Source: Lotus japonicus | Lineage: Eukaryota > Streptophyta > Magnoliopsida > Fabales > Fabaceae | DNA: 64,000 nucleotides | Direction of reading: 5' to 3' | NCBI RefSeq assembly: GCF_012489685.1 | Contig: NC_080041.1 | Coordinates: 105,369,760-105,433,759, forward strand | In this document: one piece after another, positions 45,061-56,464 of the stretch | Layout: the number at the start of each line of letters is the position of its first letter | Numbering within the stretch: position 1 is the first letter of the stretch | Program-made: the position numbers and the translations under genes | Notes under the pieces: generated by a model | The model's input: the letters and a program-made list of their open reading frames with translations, nothing else | Told to the model about the DNA's origin: nothing | Database searches by the model: none

Positions 45061-46229
45061 ATAGGGGTGACATAAATATTAATGGGTGAAATCCCATTGT
45101 TTGATGCATGGGATTTGTTGCAATGATAAAAATCTTAGAGCTTCACTGGCACGGCACAGCCTATTAGCTAGGAGGAGCCTTTTCTTACACTTGATTGGAC
45201 CTTTTGGAGGCTCAAAAGTTGATTTGTGTCTCAAGTCCCATCTCTCACTCTCTCCTTCCTTCTTTCTCTTTTACTGATGCACTTTTATCTTTTTCTCCAT
45301 TCTTTCACTCCTATTTTTTCTACGCAGCCTATCTCTTTCTTTCTTTTTTCTTTCTGTTTCATTTCTTTTTCATGGGTCACTTACGTGACCTGTTTGAGCA
45401 GAGTTTAACGAGAGAGAAATGGCATAGATGGAGTTAGAGGAGATTGTGCACTACCACCCGCGTTTGGTTTGGAGATAGTAGGGAGAGAGAGATCTGAAAT
45501 TGTGGGGTCCACCCACTTTTATCAATCTTCTCAATTTGAGAAGAGAAACCGTGAGACCCAATACAATGTCAAGTCATACCCTTTATGCATTAATTGATTG
45601 TAATATAATAAATAGAATAAAAATATATGTAATGGCTTTAAATGTCAATTCACATAAAATTAATCTTCTCTCTATTCAACCAAACGAAAGGAGAGAAATT
45701 CCACATCATTATTTTTCTTCTCTCTCTCATTTATCTCTACCATAACAAACAACCTCTAAATCTACTCTATTTCTCACTTATTTCTCTCTCCTCAACTTCT
45801 CTCTTCTCTACTCTCTCTTTTTTATCTCTCTCTTCTCTACCAAACAAAGCCTTTCTTTGCCTTTCCTCTTTTTGTTTTTTTAATAATAATAAAAATATGT
45901 GAAAATAAAAGTAATGGGATAAAAAATAATAATAATAATAGAAGAAGAAGAAGGTAGAAAGGGGAGGACAAAATTGAGAATTTAGACTAACCCAACAAAT
46001 GGGTGCCATTTCCAACTCCCTAATTCAAACTATATAATAAATTGACAATTAAGAAATGTTAGCTAGACTGACAAGAAGGATTAGTGATAAAGAAAGAAAG
46101 AGGTTAAAAATAATAAATTTGGGGAGTACAAAGTTATATATAAACATTTCAAGTTTCTTAAATTAACTACTAACACTGAGAAATAATTTCAGTTTATAAT
46201 TGTGTTTTTTTTTTTATCTTATACTCTTA
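45060..46229. repeat. Upstream part of Hsp70 duplicated unit 2
   Basis: Collinear with 5040-5172 plus 7059-7700. Relative to unit 1 it lacks the Pack-MULE and has an extra segment (about 45390-45850) after the shared GTCACTTACGTGACC. Confidence 0.8.
45390..45850. mobile_element. Insertion relative to unit 1, possible MITE
   Basis: In unit 1, GTGACC is followed directly by TTTTTTCTTTGCC; here about 460 bp intervene. Part of it is bounded by weak inverted ends (GTTTGGTTTGGAGATAG near 45462 and CTCTACCAAACAAAGC near 45836), and the right portion is a long TCTC-rich track. Boundaries and class are uncertain. Confidence 0.4.
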
Positions 46230-47535
46230 TCTATATTATATAAGTAAAGCACACTTGAACCATTTTTTTTTTGAATGGCCAAAGCACACTTGAACCATAA
46301 TATTAAACACATTAGTAAAAATTGCATGTATTATAATGCATTGAATAATAACAAATTATCTTTATAATAAATATATTAAATAATAAGATTAAATACTGAA
46401 GAAAAAAATTTGTATTGTCAAAAGCTATTCAACTACCTATATTAAATACTCACAAAAATACCTATATTAAATAATAATAGTTATAATTTTAAAAAATTAA
46501 CTTTAGGCGACAAATATTAATAATTAAAATTAATTAATTATAAGTAATTTTTATAAAATAGATTTAAAATTAATAAGTATTTGTTATTAAATGATTATTG
46601 ATAGTTAAAATTATCATAGTGTAATTTTCTATTTAACTACATATATGGTGATAAATAAATTAAATATATTAAAAACTAAGCTAATTAAATTTGGAGATAT
46701 ATATTAAATATGTTATGCATGTCATGTTAGTTATAAAACATAATAGAATAATTAAATTAATTTTATTTGTCAAAATAGTTTAATTTTAGAATTTTCGGCC
46801 GATAATAATTATAATTTTGATTTAAAATATGTTTTCTAATAATATTTAATATGAGTTTATAACCTCCTAAGAGGTTTATCATTGTTGCACACATCTACAA
46901 TAGACTAAAAATGTATATAATATACAGTGAAGTATTTAATAAACTTCCTAAATGAAATTATATTTGATATAGTTACAATATTTCTTCATGATAAAAAATA
47001 ACAATCGTTCTTAACCAACTTTCACTTTTGCACATTATTATAGTACACGAGTTTAAGAATCATTTTAACTAAGTCCTTATAATTTATTTGTGTTAACCAC
47101 ATGTATCCTTTACTAAGGGAATCATGTTCTACTCAAGTGTAGTGAAAGTTAAAGGTATATGCATTCCTTAAGGACGAAATCTCATCCAAAGAGTTAATTT
47201 TAACCACTGTAATAGACATTCATTAAGTTGAATGATTTGTGTTTGCAAATTGTTTTATGGGGTTTTATAATTTTTTACTTTCTATAAAACTATAAAATTT
47301 ATCGAAAAAGATAAATTATTATCTTAATTCATAATAAGTTAAAAAAATATATGCTTTTACAAATTGCATATTAACTGATTAAATGCTCATTGTGCAATAA
47401 ATAATATAATTTTTATACGTGTCACTAAGAATATGTTTCGACATTAAACTTTCATTAGCACACTTCCCATAAAGTTTCAACTGAAAATACTAATTTCATG
47501 GCAAAAACATGAAAGCAAGAATTAAATACTACTTG

Positions 47536-47675
47536 ATAAAAGTCTTTTTACTTTTATAGATGATTTTACAATAAACACGGACTAAATTATTCAGCTCTAA
47601 TTATCTATAAAAGTCTTTTTACTTTTATAGATGATTTTACAATAAGCACGGACTAAATTATTCAGCTCTAATTAT
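47536..47675. repeat. 71-bp tandem repeat (two copies)
   Basis: The block ATAAAAGTCTTTTTACTTTT...CAGCTCTAATTAT begins at 47536 and again at 47607, with one visible base difference (AATAAACACGG versus AATAAGCACGG). Confidence 0.9.
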
Positions 47676-47809
47676 ATATTTTCATCATTTTACTTAATTT
47701 TGAGAGTGCATTACTATTTAAACATATAATCACCAAATAAATTGAAAATATTTTTTATTAAAGAAACATTAAATATAAAATATGTGCTTTACTATACTAA
47801 AAAATTAAC

Positions 47810-47952
47810 CCAAGAGGGGTAACTCAGTTGACAATACAGACTGAGTGCGTGTGAAGAACTCTCGAGTTTGATCCCCACACAATACACTCCGGAGGAGGAA
47901 TGAGGAGGCTTAATTGAGACTAAATCTCGAATCTTCTTAATAATCTACTATT
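47810..47952 (+). mobile_element. tRNA-derived SINE-like element
   Basis: A pol III type promoter is visible: an A-box-like TAACTCAGTTGA (47820-47831) and a B-box-like GAGTTTGATCC (47864-47874), about 33 bp apart. It sits in an insertion rich in A/T. The spacing and boxes fit a tRNA-related SINE head. The tail and target duplication were not resolved. Confidence 0.6.
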
Positions 47953-48341
47953 CAATAATTTTTCATATTACATAAATTATTCTTACAAATAATAGACACA
48001 TGACTTAAAAAGAAACCTGTATTTGAAATGTAATTTAAATATTTTCTTTAGACTATTAGAGTGTATTGGGGCCATGAGGTGATTGAGCGTAAAATATATT
48101 TAATGTTATAATTTTCACATAGAGATTATTTTCTGTTTGTTGGTTTTGACAACAGTCCTAGTTTTTCTCTGATTTAAGAGTATTCCAAATTATATTTTTG
48201 TGTTGTTGATTGCAGCCCTGCTTATTTTATTTCTTTAGTTGTATTATTTCCTAACACCTCCGAACTAAGTAGGCACAAGTCGAGAGGTTATTCCTTGAGC
48301 ATTTATGTATGGTAAAAGCCAGAATCAGCTTGGTAGATTTA

Positions 48342-48601
48342 GGCCCCGTTTGAAAGAGCTTATTTGAGCTTATCTGATAGCATAAGTGCTTATGTCAGTG
48401 TTTGGAAGAACTTATGCAAACAGCTTATGACTTGCCATAAGCTATTTTGAGCTTATTTTCATAAGCTATTCAAGATAGCTTATGCTTATGTATAGCTTAT
48501 TTTCAATTTATTTTAATAATTTTTTTAAAATAGCTTATGAATAAGCGCTTATAACATTATGACCATAAGCGTTTAATTAAGCTGTTTTTTCAAACGGGAC
48601 C
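48342..48601. mobile_element. PIF/Harbinger-like MITE with empty-site control
   Basis: Ends GGCCCCGTTTG and CAAACGGGACC, with TTA at 48339-48341 and 48602-48604. The paralogous locus near 8068-8080 reads GTAGGTTTAACTAATAT without the element and with a single TTA. This confirms insertion and a 3-bp target duplication. Confidence 0.88.
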
Positions 48602-48793
48602 TTAACTAATATAAAGGAGATGAGATGATGAGTTATAGTCTTATAGATGATTACCTAAGCCGAGTTAGACAAATGAAGGCAATGTGTTTTATACAAGGGT
48701 TTGAACACGAGTTAGATCGAATTGCTGCAAAGTGTAAGTGTTTAGACATCACAATCCAAAAAAAAAAGTTAATCAACTACTAATAGATATGAC

Positions 48794-49693
48794 TAGGGTT
48801 GGGCACCGGACGGGTTAGGTCGGATTAGGGCCGAAAACGCGGGTTGCGTCGGGTGGAAATCACCCAACCACCAGGTCCGCCGCCGACCGTCCAGTTGCCA
48901 CGGGTTGTTTGGGTTCAGTTTTGGCGGGTCGCAGTTTTGGCGGGTGGGTTCGGCGGGTTGAACAATCAAAAAAAAAGAAAAAAATGGAAGATGAAGATCA
49001 AGATTCAACATTCAGAAACATTCAGAAAAAATGAAATTAAAGTTTACATTTCTCACTGGCATCCCATTACAAAAGAAAATCACAAATAACATGGAAGAAA
49101 GATTAGGATCGTTTGCATCTTCATCTTCAAGAGAGGAACCTGAGGCGGTGGTGCGGCGGCTGTTCGTGTCAACATCACGAGGGTAGGACGGACTCCGGTT
49201 GCGGCGGCAGCGTTGGACCTTAGTGAAGGAAGGGTTGCGGCGACGCTGCAGCTTCACGGTAGTGGTGAAGGCGCACGACGTCAGAGAAGGAGGTGGTGGT
49301 GTGGCGGAACACGATCAGAGAGGAAGAGAAGGAATAATGGATGGTGGTGGCTCGCGGTGGGTGGTGGCTGTGGGAGGTGGTGAAGAAGAGAAGAGAAGGG
49401 GACGGCTGAATATGTTAGGGTTTGAGAAGAAACTGAAGCTTTTAAACCTAGGGTTGAGGGTTGAGACTGGACAGGGTTGGGCTGGGCTCAATTTTTTTTT
49501 TTATATATGTTCAACGGTCGGGTTCGATCTTCATTGGGTTTTATTTCCCTGGACCGAACTCGACCGCCAAAAACCGCCCGGGCCCGTTTTTTCTCACCCG
49601 CGAACCCATGGACTGATGCAACCCGATCCGCATGACTCGGTTTGGGCTGGGCTGGTCGGTTCCGGACCGGGCCGGTTTTTTTGCCCAGCCCTA
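48794..49693. mobile_element. GC-rich hAT-like non-autonomous element
   Basis: 900 bp with ends TAGGGTTGGGCA and TTGCCCAGCCCTA, flanked by the 8-bp repeat GATATGAC (48786-48793 and 49694-49701). The paralogous site at about 41806-41815 (AGATTATGACACAATTGG) lacks it. The interior is strikingly GC-rich for this region, with inverted GGGTTGGGC/GGGCTGGGC words near the ends and an open frame (49199 to about 49500) that looks like low-complexity Gly/Arg and not a known protein. No transposase is seen. Confidence 0.75.
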
Positions 49694-49701
49694 GATATGA
49701 C

Positions 49702-50117
49702 ACAATTGGCCAAACGAGTTCGGGCCATAAAACAATTAGTCGTTGAGAAGCAAGCATTTAACTAATATCCTCAAAAAGAAAAATATATTTCGTTGGCTAT
49801 GTGCCTGGTCTGAGACGGCTTAGGAGAATTGTGAAATAATAAAGCTACCTAAGGGGACACAAAATCCTAACAGTAGAATAATTGTGAAGTATTGCATATA
49901 GCATAGTTCCTACAGCCACACTACATACAATTGTTTCATTTTCATAAATGCTATCTTGAAGGCTATTAAAGAAAGAAGTTTAAGTTAATTAGCTAATGAG
50001 ACCTCGACTTACCTTAAGATAGATACAGATCCTTTGTTCTTTGGAGAGAAAGAGCAAAGAATGGTTACGTGACATTCCAATTTTTAATTGAAACCAATCC
50101 ATGTAATGGCAGATTGT
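49702..50117. other. Intergenic DNA, duplicate of 41812-42120
   Basis: Collinear with the A/B intergenic region up to about 49920, then unique AT-rich sequence. No gene. Confidence 0.6.
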
Positions 50118-50262
50118 TACCATGAACAAGCAAATATGTGACCTTTGTAATTGCAGAATCAATCTTCTCTATTTCTTATGAGCTAAGCTCTGAACTAAGC
50201 CAGTCATTCTTCAATGCCTTCCTCACCTTGTAAATCTATCCAAAGCATTAACACCATGAGCA
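50118..50262 (-). pseudogene. Hsp70 lid relic
   Basis: The minus-strand reading gives pieces such as VNALDRFT, KALKN and SSELSS, then IEKIDSAITKVTYLL, matching the C-terminal lid of the local Hsp70s with stops and shifts. It resembles the 3' end of Hsp70 D more than that of Hsp70 C, just downstream of which it lies. Confidence 0.6.
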
Positions 50263-50835
50263 TGTTCATGTTGAATGACACTAGTTACATCAGTGGCAGT
50301 GGTAGAACCCATATTGTAGCACATAGTTAGCATCAGTGTATAGTGTATTGTCTTGGCTGTCCTTAGTCTTTGACTTGATTTTTGCTGCAATGCCTGCCTC
50401 CATTAATGACAAGAATTTTTAACCCAAAATCTGAAGATACTCCAGTAGCTTAGGAAAAGAGAGAAGACAACGTTCATACTACAGGCATAAACTTAACCCA
50501 AGACAATGTATTACTGAGTCAAAATATGATCGGTTCGATGTCAACAATAAGGTATTCATACTATAGCCACCGGCATTAGAATAGGTTAAGAGCAAAGATG
50601 ACATTACTCAGAATACAAATTATGACAATGTAAATACTTTTACTAAGAATGATAATAAACATTAACATCTAATTATAATCTCAATCTGAAGTCTGGATCC
50701 AGAAATATAAAAGGTACCTAGCCCCAATTACAACCTATGTTTTTCAAAATTAAATAAAAGGAGCAATAGAAGAGAGCAACTCCAGAATTAAGCCATCAAA
50801 ATGTATCAAGCAAAGCGAATTTCTCAAAAGTTATA
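50263..50835. other. 3' flank of Hsp70 C
   Basis: Contains blocks shared with other Hsp70 3' flanks (TTTTTAACCCAAAATCTG..., TAAACATTAACATCTA). Part of it (about 50335-50400, CTTGGCTGTCC...TTTGACTTGATTTTTGCTG) is shared with 61450-61505. No gene. Confidence 0.5.
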
Positions 50836-52819
50836 TTAGTCATCCAAAACAATTACCTCGTCATTTCTTCCACGCTTTCTCTTGGCTAAAATTGGTTCAA
50901 AGATGTTTTTCACCTTGACCAGAAAGTTCTCAAACACATCAGCTTCAGCTTGTTGGTTGTCATCAAGCAAATATTCAGCTTCTATAATTGCAGCATTAAC
51001 TTTCTGCTCATCCGTTGGTAAAATTCTAGAACTGATATTTGTATCCTTCATAGCATTCTTCATCTTGTATGTGTATTTGTCCAAAGCATTCACTGCATTG
51101 ACCTTCCTGCAGAACTTCTTATCTTCAGCCTGGTAATACTCGGCTTCTTCAATCAATCTCTTAATTTCTTCTGTTGACAGTCTTCCTTTGTCATTGGTTA
51201 TGGTAATATCATTCTTATTACCAGTGGTTTTTTCCTCAGCAAATACAGTTAGAATGCCATTTCCATCTATGGAAAAGCATACATCAAAAGGATGGCCACG
51301 AGGAGCTGGAGGGAGGCCACAAAGACTAAAAGAGCCTAACAAATTGTTATCACTGGCTCTTGATCTCTCACCCTCATAAACCTTAATCAAAACAGAGGAT
51401 TGGTTATCATGAATTGTTACATAATCCTTTGTCATCTTTATAGGAATAGTAGTATTCCTAGGAATCACTACACTCATTTGATCTCTTATTATCCCCCACC
51501 CTAAAGACAGAGGTGTGACATCCAATAATACCAATTTCGGAACATTCTTAGTGCCTTCGCTCAACAGAGCGGCCTGGACAGCTGCACCATAAGCAACAGC
51601 CTCATCAGGGTTGATGCTCTTGCACAGATCCTTACCCTTGAAAAATTCTTCCAATAGCTCCTGCAATTTGGGAATCCTTGAAGAACCACCAACAAGGACA
51701 ACATCATCTACACTACTCTTGTCCATCTTCGCATCAAGAAGACACTTATTCACTGTCTCCATACACTCTACAAAGAGGTCCATGTTGATTTCCTCAAATT
51801 TTGCACGTGTGATTGATGAACAGAAATCAATGCCCTGAAACAAAGAGTCTACCTCAATTGTGGTAAATGAAGACCATGAGAGTGTTCTTTTGGCCCTCTC
51901 GCAAGCAGTTCTCAACCTCCTTAAGGCTTTAGGATTTCCACTGATATCCAATTTGGTCTTCCTTTTGAACTCCTCTACAAAGTGGTTCACCATTCTGTTA
52001 TCAATGTCCTCTCCTCCAAGGTGAGTATTTCCAGCTGTGGCTTTAACAGTGAAGACCTTACCTTTAATTGTAAGGAGAGACACATCAAAAGTACCACCAC
52101 CAAGGTCAAATATGAATATATTTCTCTCCCCCACACAATTAGTTCTCTTGTCAAGGCCATACGCAATAGCTGCAGCAGTGGGTTCATTGATTATCCGCAT
52201 AACATTGAGACCAGCAATGGTGCCAGCATCTATGGTGGCTTTCCGCTGAGAGTCATTGAAATAAGCCGGCACAGTGATAACTGCATTCTTAACTGGTGAC
52301 TCTAGATATGCCTCAGCAATCTCCCGCATCTTTGTGAGAACCATGGATGATATTTCCTCAGCAAAAAGATGCTTCTCCTTACCCTTATACTTAACAACAA
52401 TCATGGGTTTGTCATCAACACCCGCAATAACCTTGAATGGCCATAACATGATATCATTTTTTGTAACGGGATCACTATACTTCCTACCAATCAACCTCTT
52501 AGCATCTGCATAAACAATAACATTTCTCAACTATGTATCACTTGTCTTGCTAAATTTAAAAATTTAAAGGGGTACAGTAATAAAAGTATAAAACTTTACC
52601 AAAGATAGTGTTCTCAGGGTTTGTAGCAGCCTGATTCGCGGCAGCGTCACCAATCAACCTGTGATCATCAGTGAAAGCAACAAAGGAGGGAGTAATTCAG
52701 TTGCCTTGTTCATTGTGAATAATCTCTACTCTGCCATGTTCTTCCTGCCAAACTGCAGCACACGAGTAGGTGGTGCCAAGGTCGATTCCAATGCCACATC
52801 CCTCATCATTTTTGCCCAT
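50836..52819 (-). pseudogene. Hsp70 copy C with nonsense codon in exon 1
   Basis: Exons 52600-52819 and 50836-52505, 629 codons if the stop is ignored. Codon 41 is TGA (52697-52699) where relatives have an Arg codon in [11 protein letters not shown], a likely CGA to TGA change. Everything else looks sound: start MGKNDEG, signature [22 protein letters not shown], the conserved intron, and a full lid ending [15 protein letters not shown]. The linker region is unusual ([16 protein letters not shown]). Because only one codon is broken, the loss is recent, or the base is a sequencing error. A shorter protein from a downstream start would lack the phosphate-binding loop. Confidence 0.85.
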
Positions 52820-53238
52820 TCTTACAATCTAACAAAACAAAGGGTGCAAAGCTCAACTTAATGTGTCACATGAGAATCAGATTCAGAAAAATGTTTCTTC
52901 CCAAAAGCTAGCTTTGCTTATAAAAAATAAGTAAGTTTGTTCATAACAAGTGATTAGAGTTTGTATGACCAAGTGATATTAATATAACATTCAAACATGT
53001 TCACATAGCGAAATCAAACCCCAAAGAATGCAGGAAGCAACCACATACACAGGGGAGGGAGTGTCTGGCTTGCGCACTTGCTGTGATCACTCGACGGAGT
53101 GAGGGAGAATTTTGAGTTTGTGAGCGGGAAACACAGAAAAAGAAGGGAAAGAGAAAACATACAGGGGAGACTGTGGCTTGTTGGTGATTTTAGAATCATC
53201 AATGTATTTTAGTAGTAATGTGATCTACTATAGGCTGA
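52820..53238. other. Upstream region of Hsp70 C
   Basis: The proximal part shares TGTGTCACATGAGAATCAG with the upstream region of Hsp70 D (about 60795) and a shorter form with E. It is a candidate promoter region, with no gene. Confidence 0.4.
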
Positions 53239-53595
53239 TGCAATTACGCGTTAGGCTCGGAATCGAGTCAGGTTAGTGCGGAGTGCACGCTCGGTGAGCC
53301 AACGCATAATTGACCGCGAATACGAACCGGGGTCCAAGGGGCGGAGCCCCTGGCTGCAGCCTAAGGTATCGACACAGAAAAACAGAAAACCGAATACAGT
53401 AACAGATATTCGAAAACAGAACTCTCTACTTTCTTGATCTGTTCTCTTGTGCCAAGAAGCAGATTGATTGTCAAGTATTATCCCAACAAAGATTTCGTGA
53501 ACCCAGGCAATCATAGGGTCGAAATAATTTGTTCGGAAAGTGGACGCTCACGATTCTTGACTTTATCCAGGATTATCACACCCAGATTTCTAACA
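53239..53595 (-). mobile_element. Probable solo LTR (Ty1/copia-like)
   Basis: On the minus strand it runs from TGTTAGAAATCTGGGTGTG to GCGTAATTGCA, a TG...CA arrangement of 357 bp. It includes GGGGCTCCGCCCCTTGGACC, a palindrome of a type common in plant LTRs. The flanks (AGGCT-like left, TGGCT right) are only an approximate 5-bp duplication. No internal retrotransposon genes are adjacent. Confidence 0.55.
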
Positions 53596-54355
53596 TGGCT
53601 TGGTTAGGGTTTTTCTTTTAAAGATACATCTTTTTAAATTTTAATAACTTTTTAATTTTATCGAAATGAACGATAGTATCCATTCAAAACAAAAATGATT
53701 GGTGGACCACTCAGGCAAACATCCCAAACATCTACTTTTGTTACGGTTTTAAACCAACACAAAACATAATTTTTTATTTTTTTTTCTCGTTTCCAATTTG
53801 AGTCTGTTTAAAACAGCCACAAAAGTGGGTATCCAGACACCATGCGTGGTCTACGTATCACCACTGGATTGAAAATAAGGGTATAATACTCTTTAGTTCT
53901 TTTTTAAGCATACAAATGACATTGTAAATTTAAAAAAAGATAAAGTTGTTCTCGAATGATAGTTAAAGTGATAAGAGTTGTAAAACATATGAGTTGGATG
54001 GAGAGATCTAGGGATCAATTCATGTAGGGGGTAATTTATCTTTTCAAAGTATAAAAAAAACATGATTAAAGGTACAGAAAACCTTCACTTTTAGAGGGTA
54101 TGAAAGAAATTACCAAAAATAAATTTCCATATCAGATTACACTTCTATTCTTTTACATGTAGTTTTTATTGAAAAGATTATGTAAGTAATAGAGATAAGT
54201 AGATAACCATTTTAAGTTTTTTTTTTAAAGACCGGTGACCTCCTTCGGAGACAATCTTGTTTGAGCTAGGAACATCCACATCATAGTGGGGCTAACTCTC
54301 CCAACGAGAGTTCTAATTTTAAACTCGATGTTTTATATTTGGAAATACTTAACTA
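53596..54355. other. Intergenic, no gene seen
   Basis: AT-rich sequence. A block at about 54230-54320 (GGTGACCTCC...CCAACGAGAG) resembles a dispersed repeat but could not be classified. Confidence 0.4.
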
Positions 54356-56067
54356 CTAGATATTATACCAGTGCATTGCATGGGTTTGTTTTCAACATTT
54401 TTAACATTAAATAACAATTGTTATAGTTTAAATTATTACATAAATATTAAAATAGTTTTTATTTTAAAATAAATAATAATAATTTCCCTAAACATTTCAA
54501 TAATTTCAAAAAAAAATACTTTTCAATAAATAGTATTGGAGTTCTCTTTGTAAATAATTGATATTACTCAAATTTAATAATTAATATTTAATAATCAACA
54601 TTGGTTCATTTTTAAAATTTAATTAATTAATTATTTAATAATGTGAAAATAATACACTCCAGTTGAAAAAAATAAGCAAATTTTTTTTAATGACATCAAA
54701 ATAGTTGTTTTACCATTTTTTACCTTTTACCGAGAAAATCATTTTTTTGGAAGGGCAATCACAATTTCCCAAACAGGTTTACACATGTTAAAATTAAGAA
54801 AAATAAAGTAATTTCATCTTTTTCACCTATAATAAGATATAGATTAAGTATTATGTAGTAAATTTATATTTATTCAACTTTGGTCATAACGTTTTTTTCT
54901 CTATTAACCTTGCTCAAAATCGTTTTTACTAATATATAATAAGATCGTAAAATTATATTGAGATTGTTTCTTCAAATAAATCACACATACGTTATAGTTA
55001 ATAGTAAAGACCTTATAGCTTCATTTTTTAATTTAAACAATTTTATCTAAATTACTTATTGATAACATTATTTTGTCATTAATCAAGTTTATTTTTAGTT
55101 ATTTTTCCCTAATGCAAAATTCAAGTCAATTTTTATGTTTATGAATATTATTATTCAATTTAGATAACTGAATTACTTTTGAAAATACAAATTTTTTCAG
55201 TTTTTAATTTTATTATTTAATATATTAATTACAAAGAAATTTGCTATGACTTCCTTTATTTTACTACAAAGGTAGGAAGATTTTACTGCTTAATGCATTT
55301 AATTAATTTTTTATGATAATTAGATTAAAAAATAAATGACTATGACTAAAATATTTAAAAAAAAAATTATCTAATTAAACATTTTATCAAATCGTTGTAT
55401 TAACTCGTATTAACCTTCCTACCTCAAATAAAAGTGTGGTTTTTTTATATTAGAGTGTCTTGTTTCATTTTTCTTCACTCTTTTTTAGAGAACTAAAGTG
55501 TTAAGTTTCAGGGGTCTTTTGTCATGTTCTATTCTACCTTATACAACAAACATGAAAATTAATTGACTAACTAATTGATCTAAAAAATGTATTGATCAGT
55601 TTTTAGTTTAGTTTAATGTATATATAATACAAAGAATTTTTTTGTTTTTTTTTGTTGTATTTATAATAAAATTTCAATTGAGTTATACATTTTAGTGGGT
55701 AGTTAAATAGCTAATGACTTAGACAAATTTATTCATTTTTAATATCAATCTTTTTTGCTTTAAAAAAACAATTTCTATAAATTATCTAATTTTTTTTAGG
55801 AAGCACAAATAAATCAAAAAATTTATTAATGTAAAGTTAGTCAATTTCAGTTATTATTATTATTTAAAAAATTTCTCTGGTAGTAATTAAAATTAAAATA
55901 ATATTAATATTTAGTTTAAAATATGAGAAATTGAAAAGTTTAACAATTACTCATTAATAATTAATAATAAGTGGTTATATATTGAAAGTTGAATAAAAAT
56001 TTATTTAAATTTCATTCTTTAATGCATTTAATACTTATAGCTCAAGTGAGCTTTACATATATATAGA
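54356..56067 (-). mobile_element. Non-autonomous AT-rich Helitron
   Basis: On the minus strand it starts TCTATATATATGTAAAG at 56067. It ends with the hairpin CCATGC-AAT-GCACTGG (one bulge), then TATAATAT and CTAG at 54356-54359, followed by T. It is 1.7 kb with no coding content. The 5' end is related to that of the insertion at 46230. Confidence 0.7.
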
Positions 56068-56464
56068 AGATAATATTGAAATGAAAACTGAAATAGATAT
56101 TTAGAGTCTATTTTATTTGTGCATTTCTTATTTTTATTTTAAAAAATAAAGTTAAAAACATTTAATGTTGATATTTAAAAATCTTTTCTATCAAAATATT
56201 TTCAGAAGTATCATCAAAATAGAAAAAGAAAGACATTTTAATTTTCATTAAAATGAAAACGATTGAAAATAGTGAGATGAAAAACGATTGTGGTACAGTG
56301 GAGGTTGGTGATGATGGTGGAGGTGGCAGTGGTGGAGGAAAAGGAGGTGACAGTGGCGGAGGTGATAGCAATGACAGTAATGGCAGCGACAGCGGTGGTG
56401 AAAATAAAAACAAAAAATTAAAAAAACATATTTCCTTCATGATTCAATATAAAATAAAATGGCA
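56068..56464. other. Spacer with glycine-codon-rich open stretch
   Basis: A plus-strand open frame from 56253 encodes MKTIENSEMKNDCGTVEVGD, then a Gly/Ser/Asp-rich run from GGTGGN-type triplets. It runs into the LINE and looks like low-complexity sequence. I do not call a gene. The last 18 bp (56447-56464) are the left target duplication of the LINE. Confidence 0.4.

Larger units (their letters stand above)
46230..48020 (+). mobile_element. AT-rich insertion with Helitron-type 5' end
   Basis: Absent from unit 1 (near 7710). It starts TCTATATTATATAAGTAAAG after an A, and the following CACACTTGA resembles CTCACTTGA at the 5' end of the Helitron at 54356-56067. No hairpin plus CTAG was found at the right side, so the 3' terminus is deleted or altered. 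It contains a 71-bp tandem repeat and a SINE-like insert. Confidence 0.5.

Noticed and set aside
47536..47675. CRISPR-like repeat
   Set aside because: Only two adjacent 71-bp copies without spacers, in a plant genome.
49199..49765. 188-codon plus-strand open frame in the GC-rich element
   Set aside because: Gly/Arg low-complexity composition, it runs through the element's inverted end and into flanking DNA, and no domain is recognisable.
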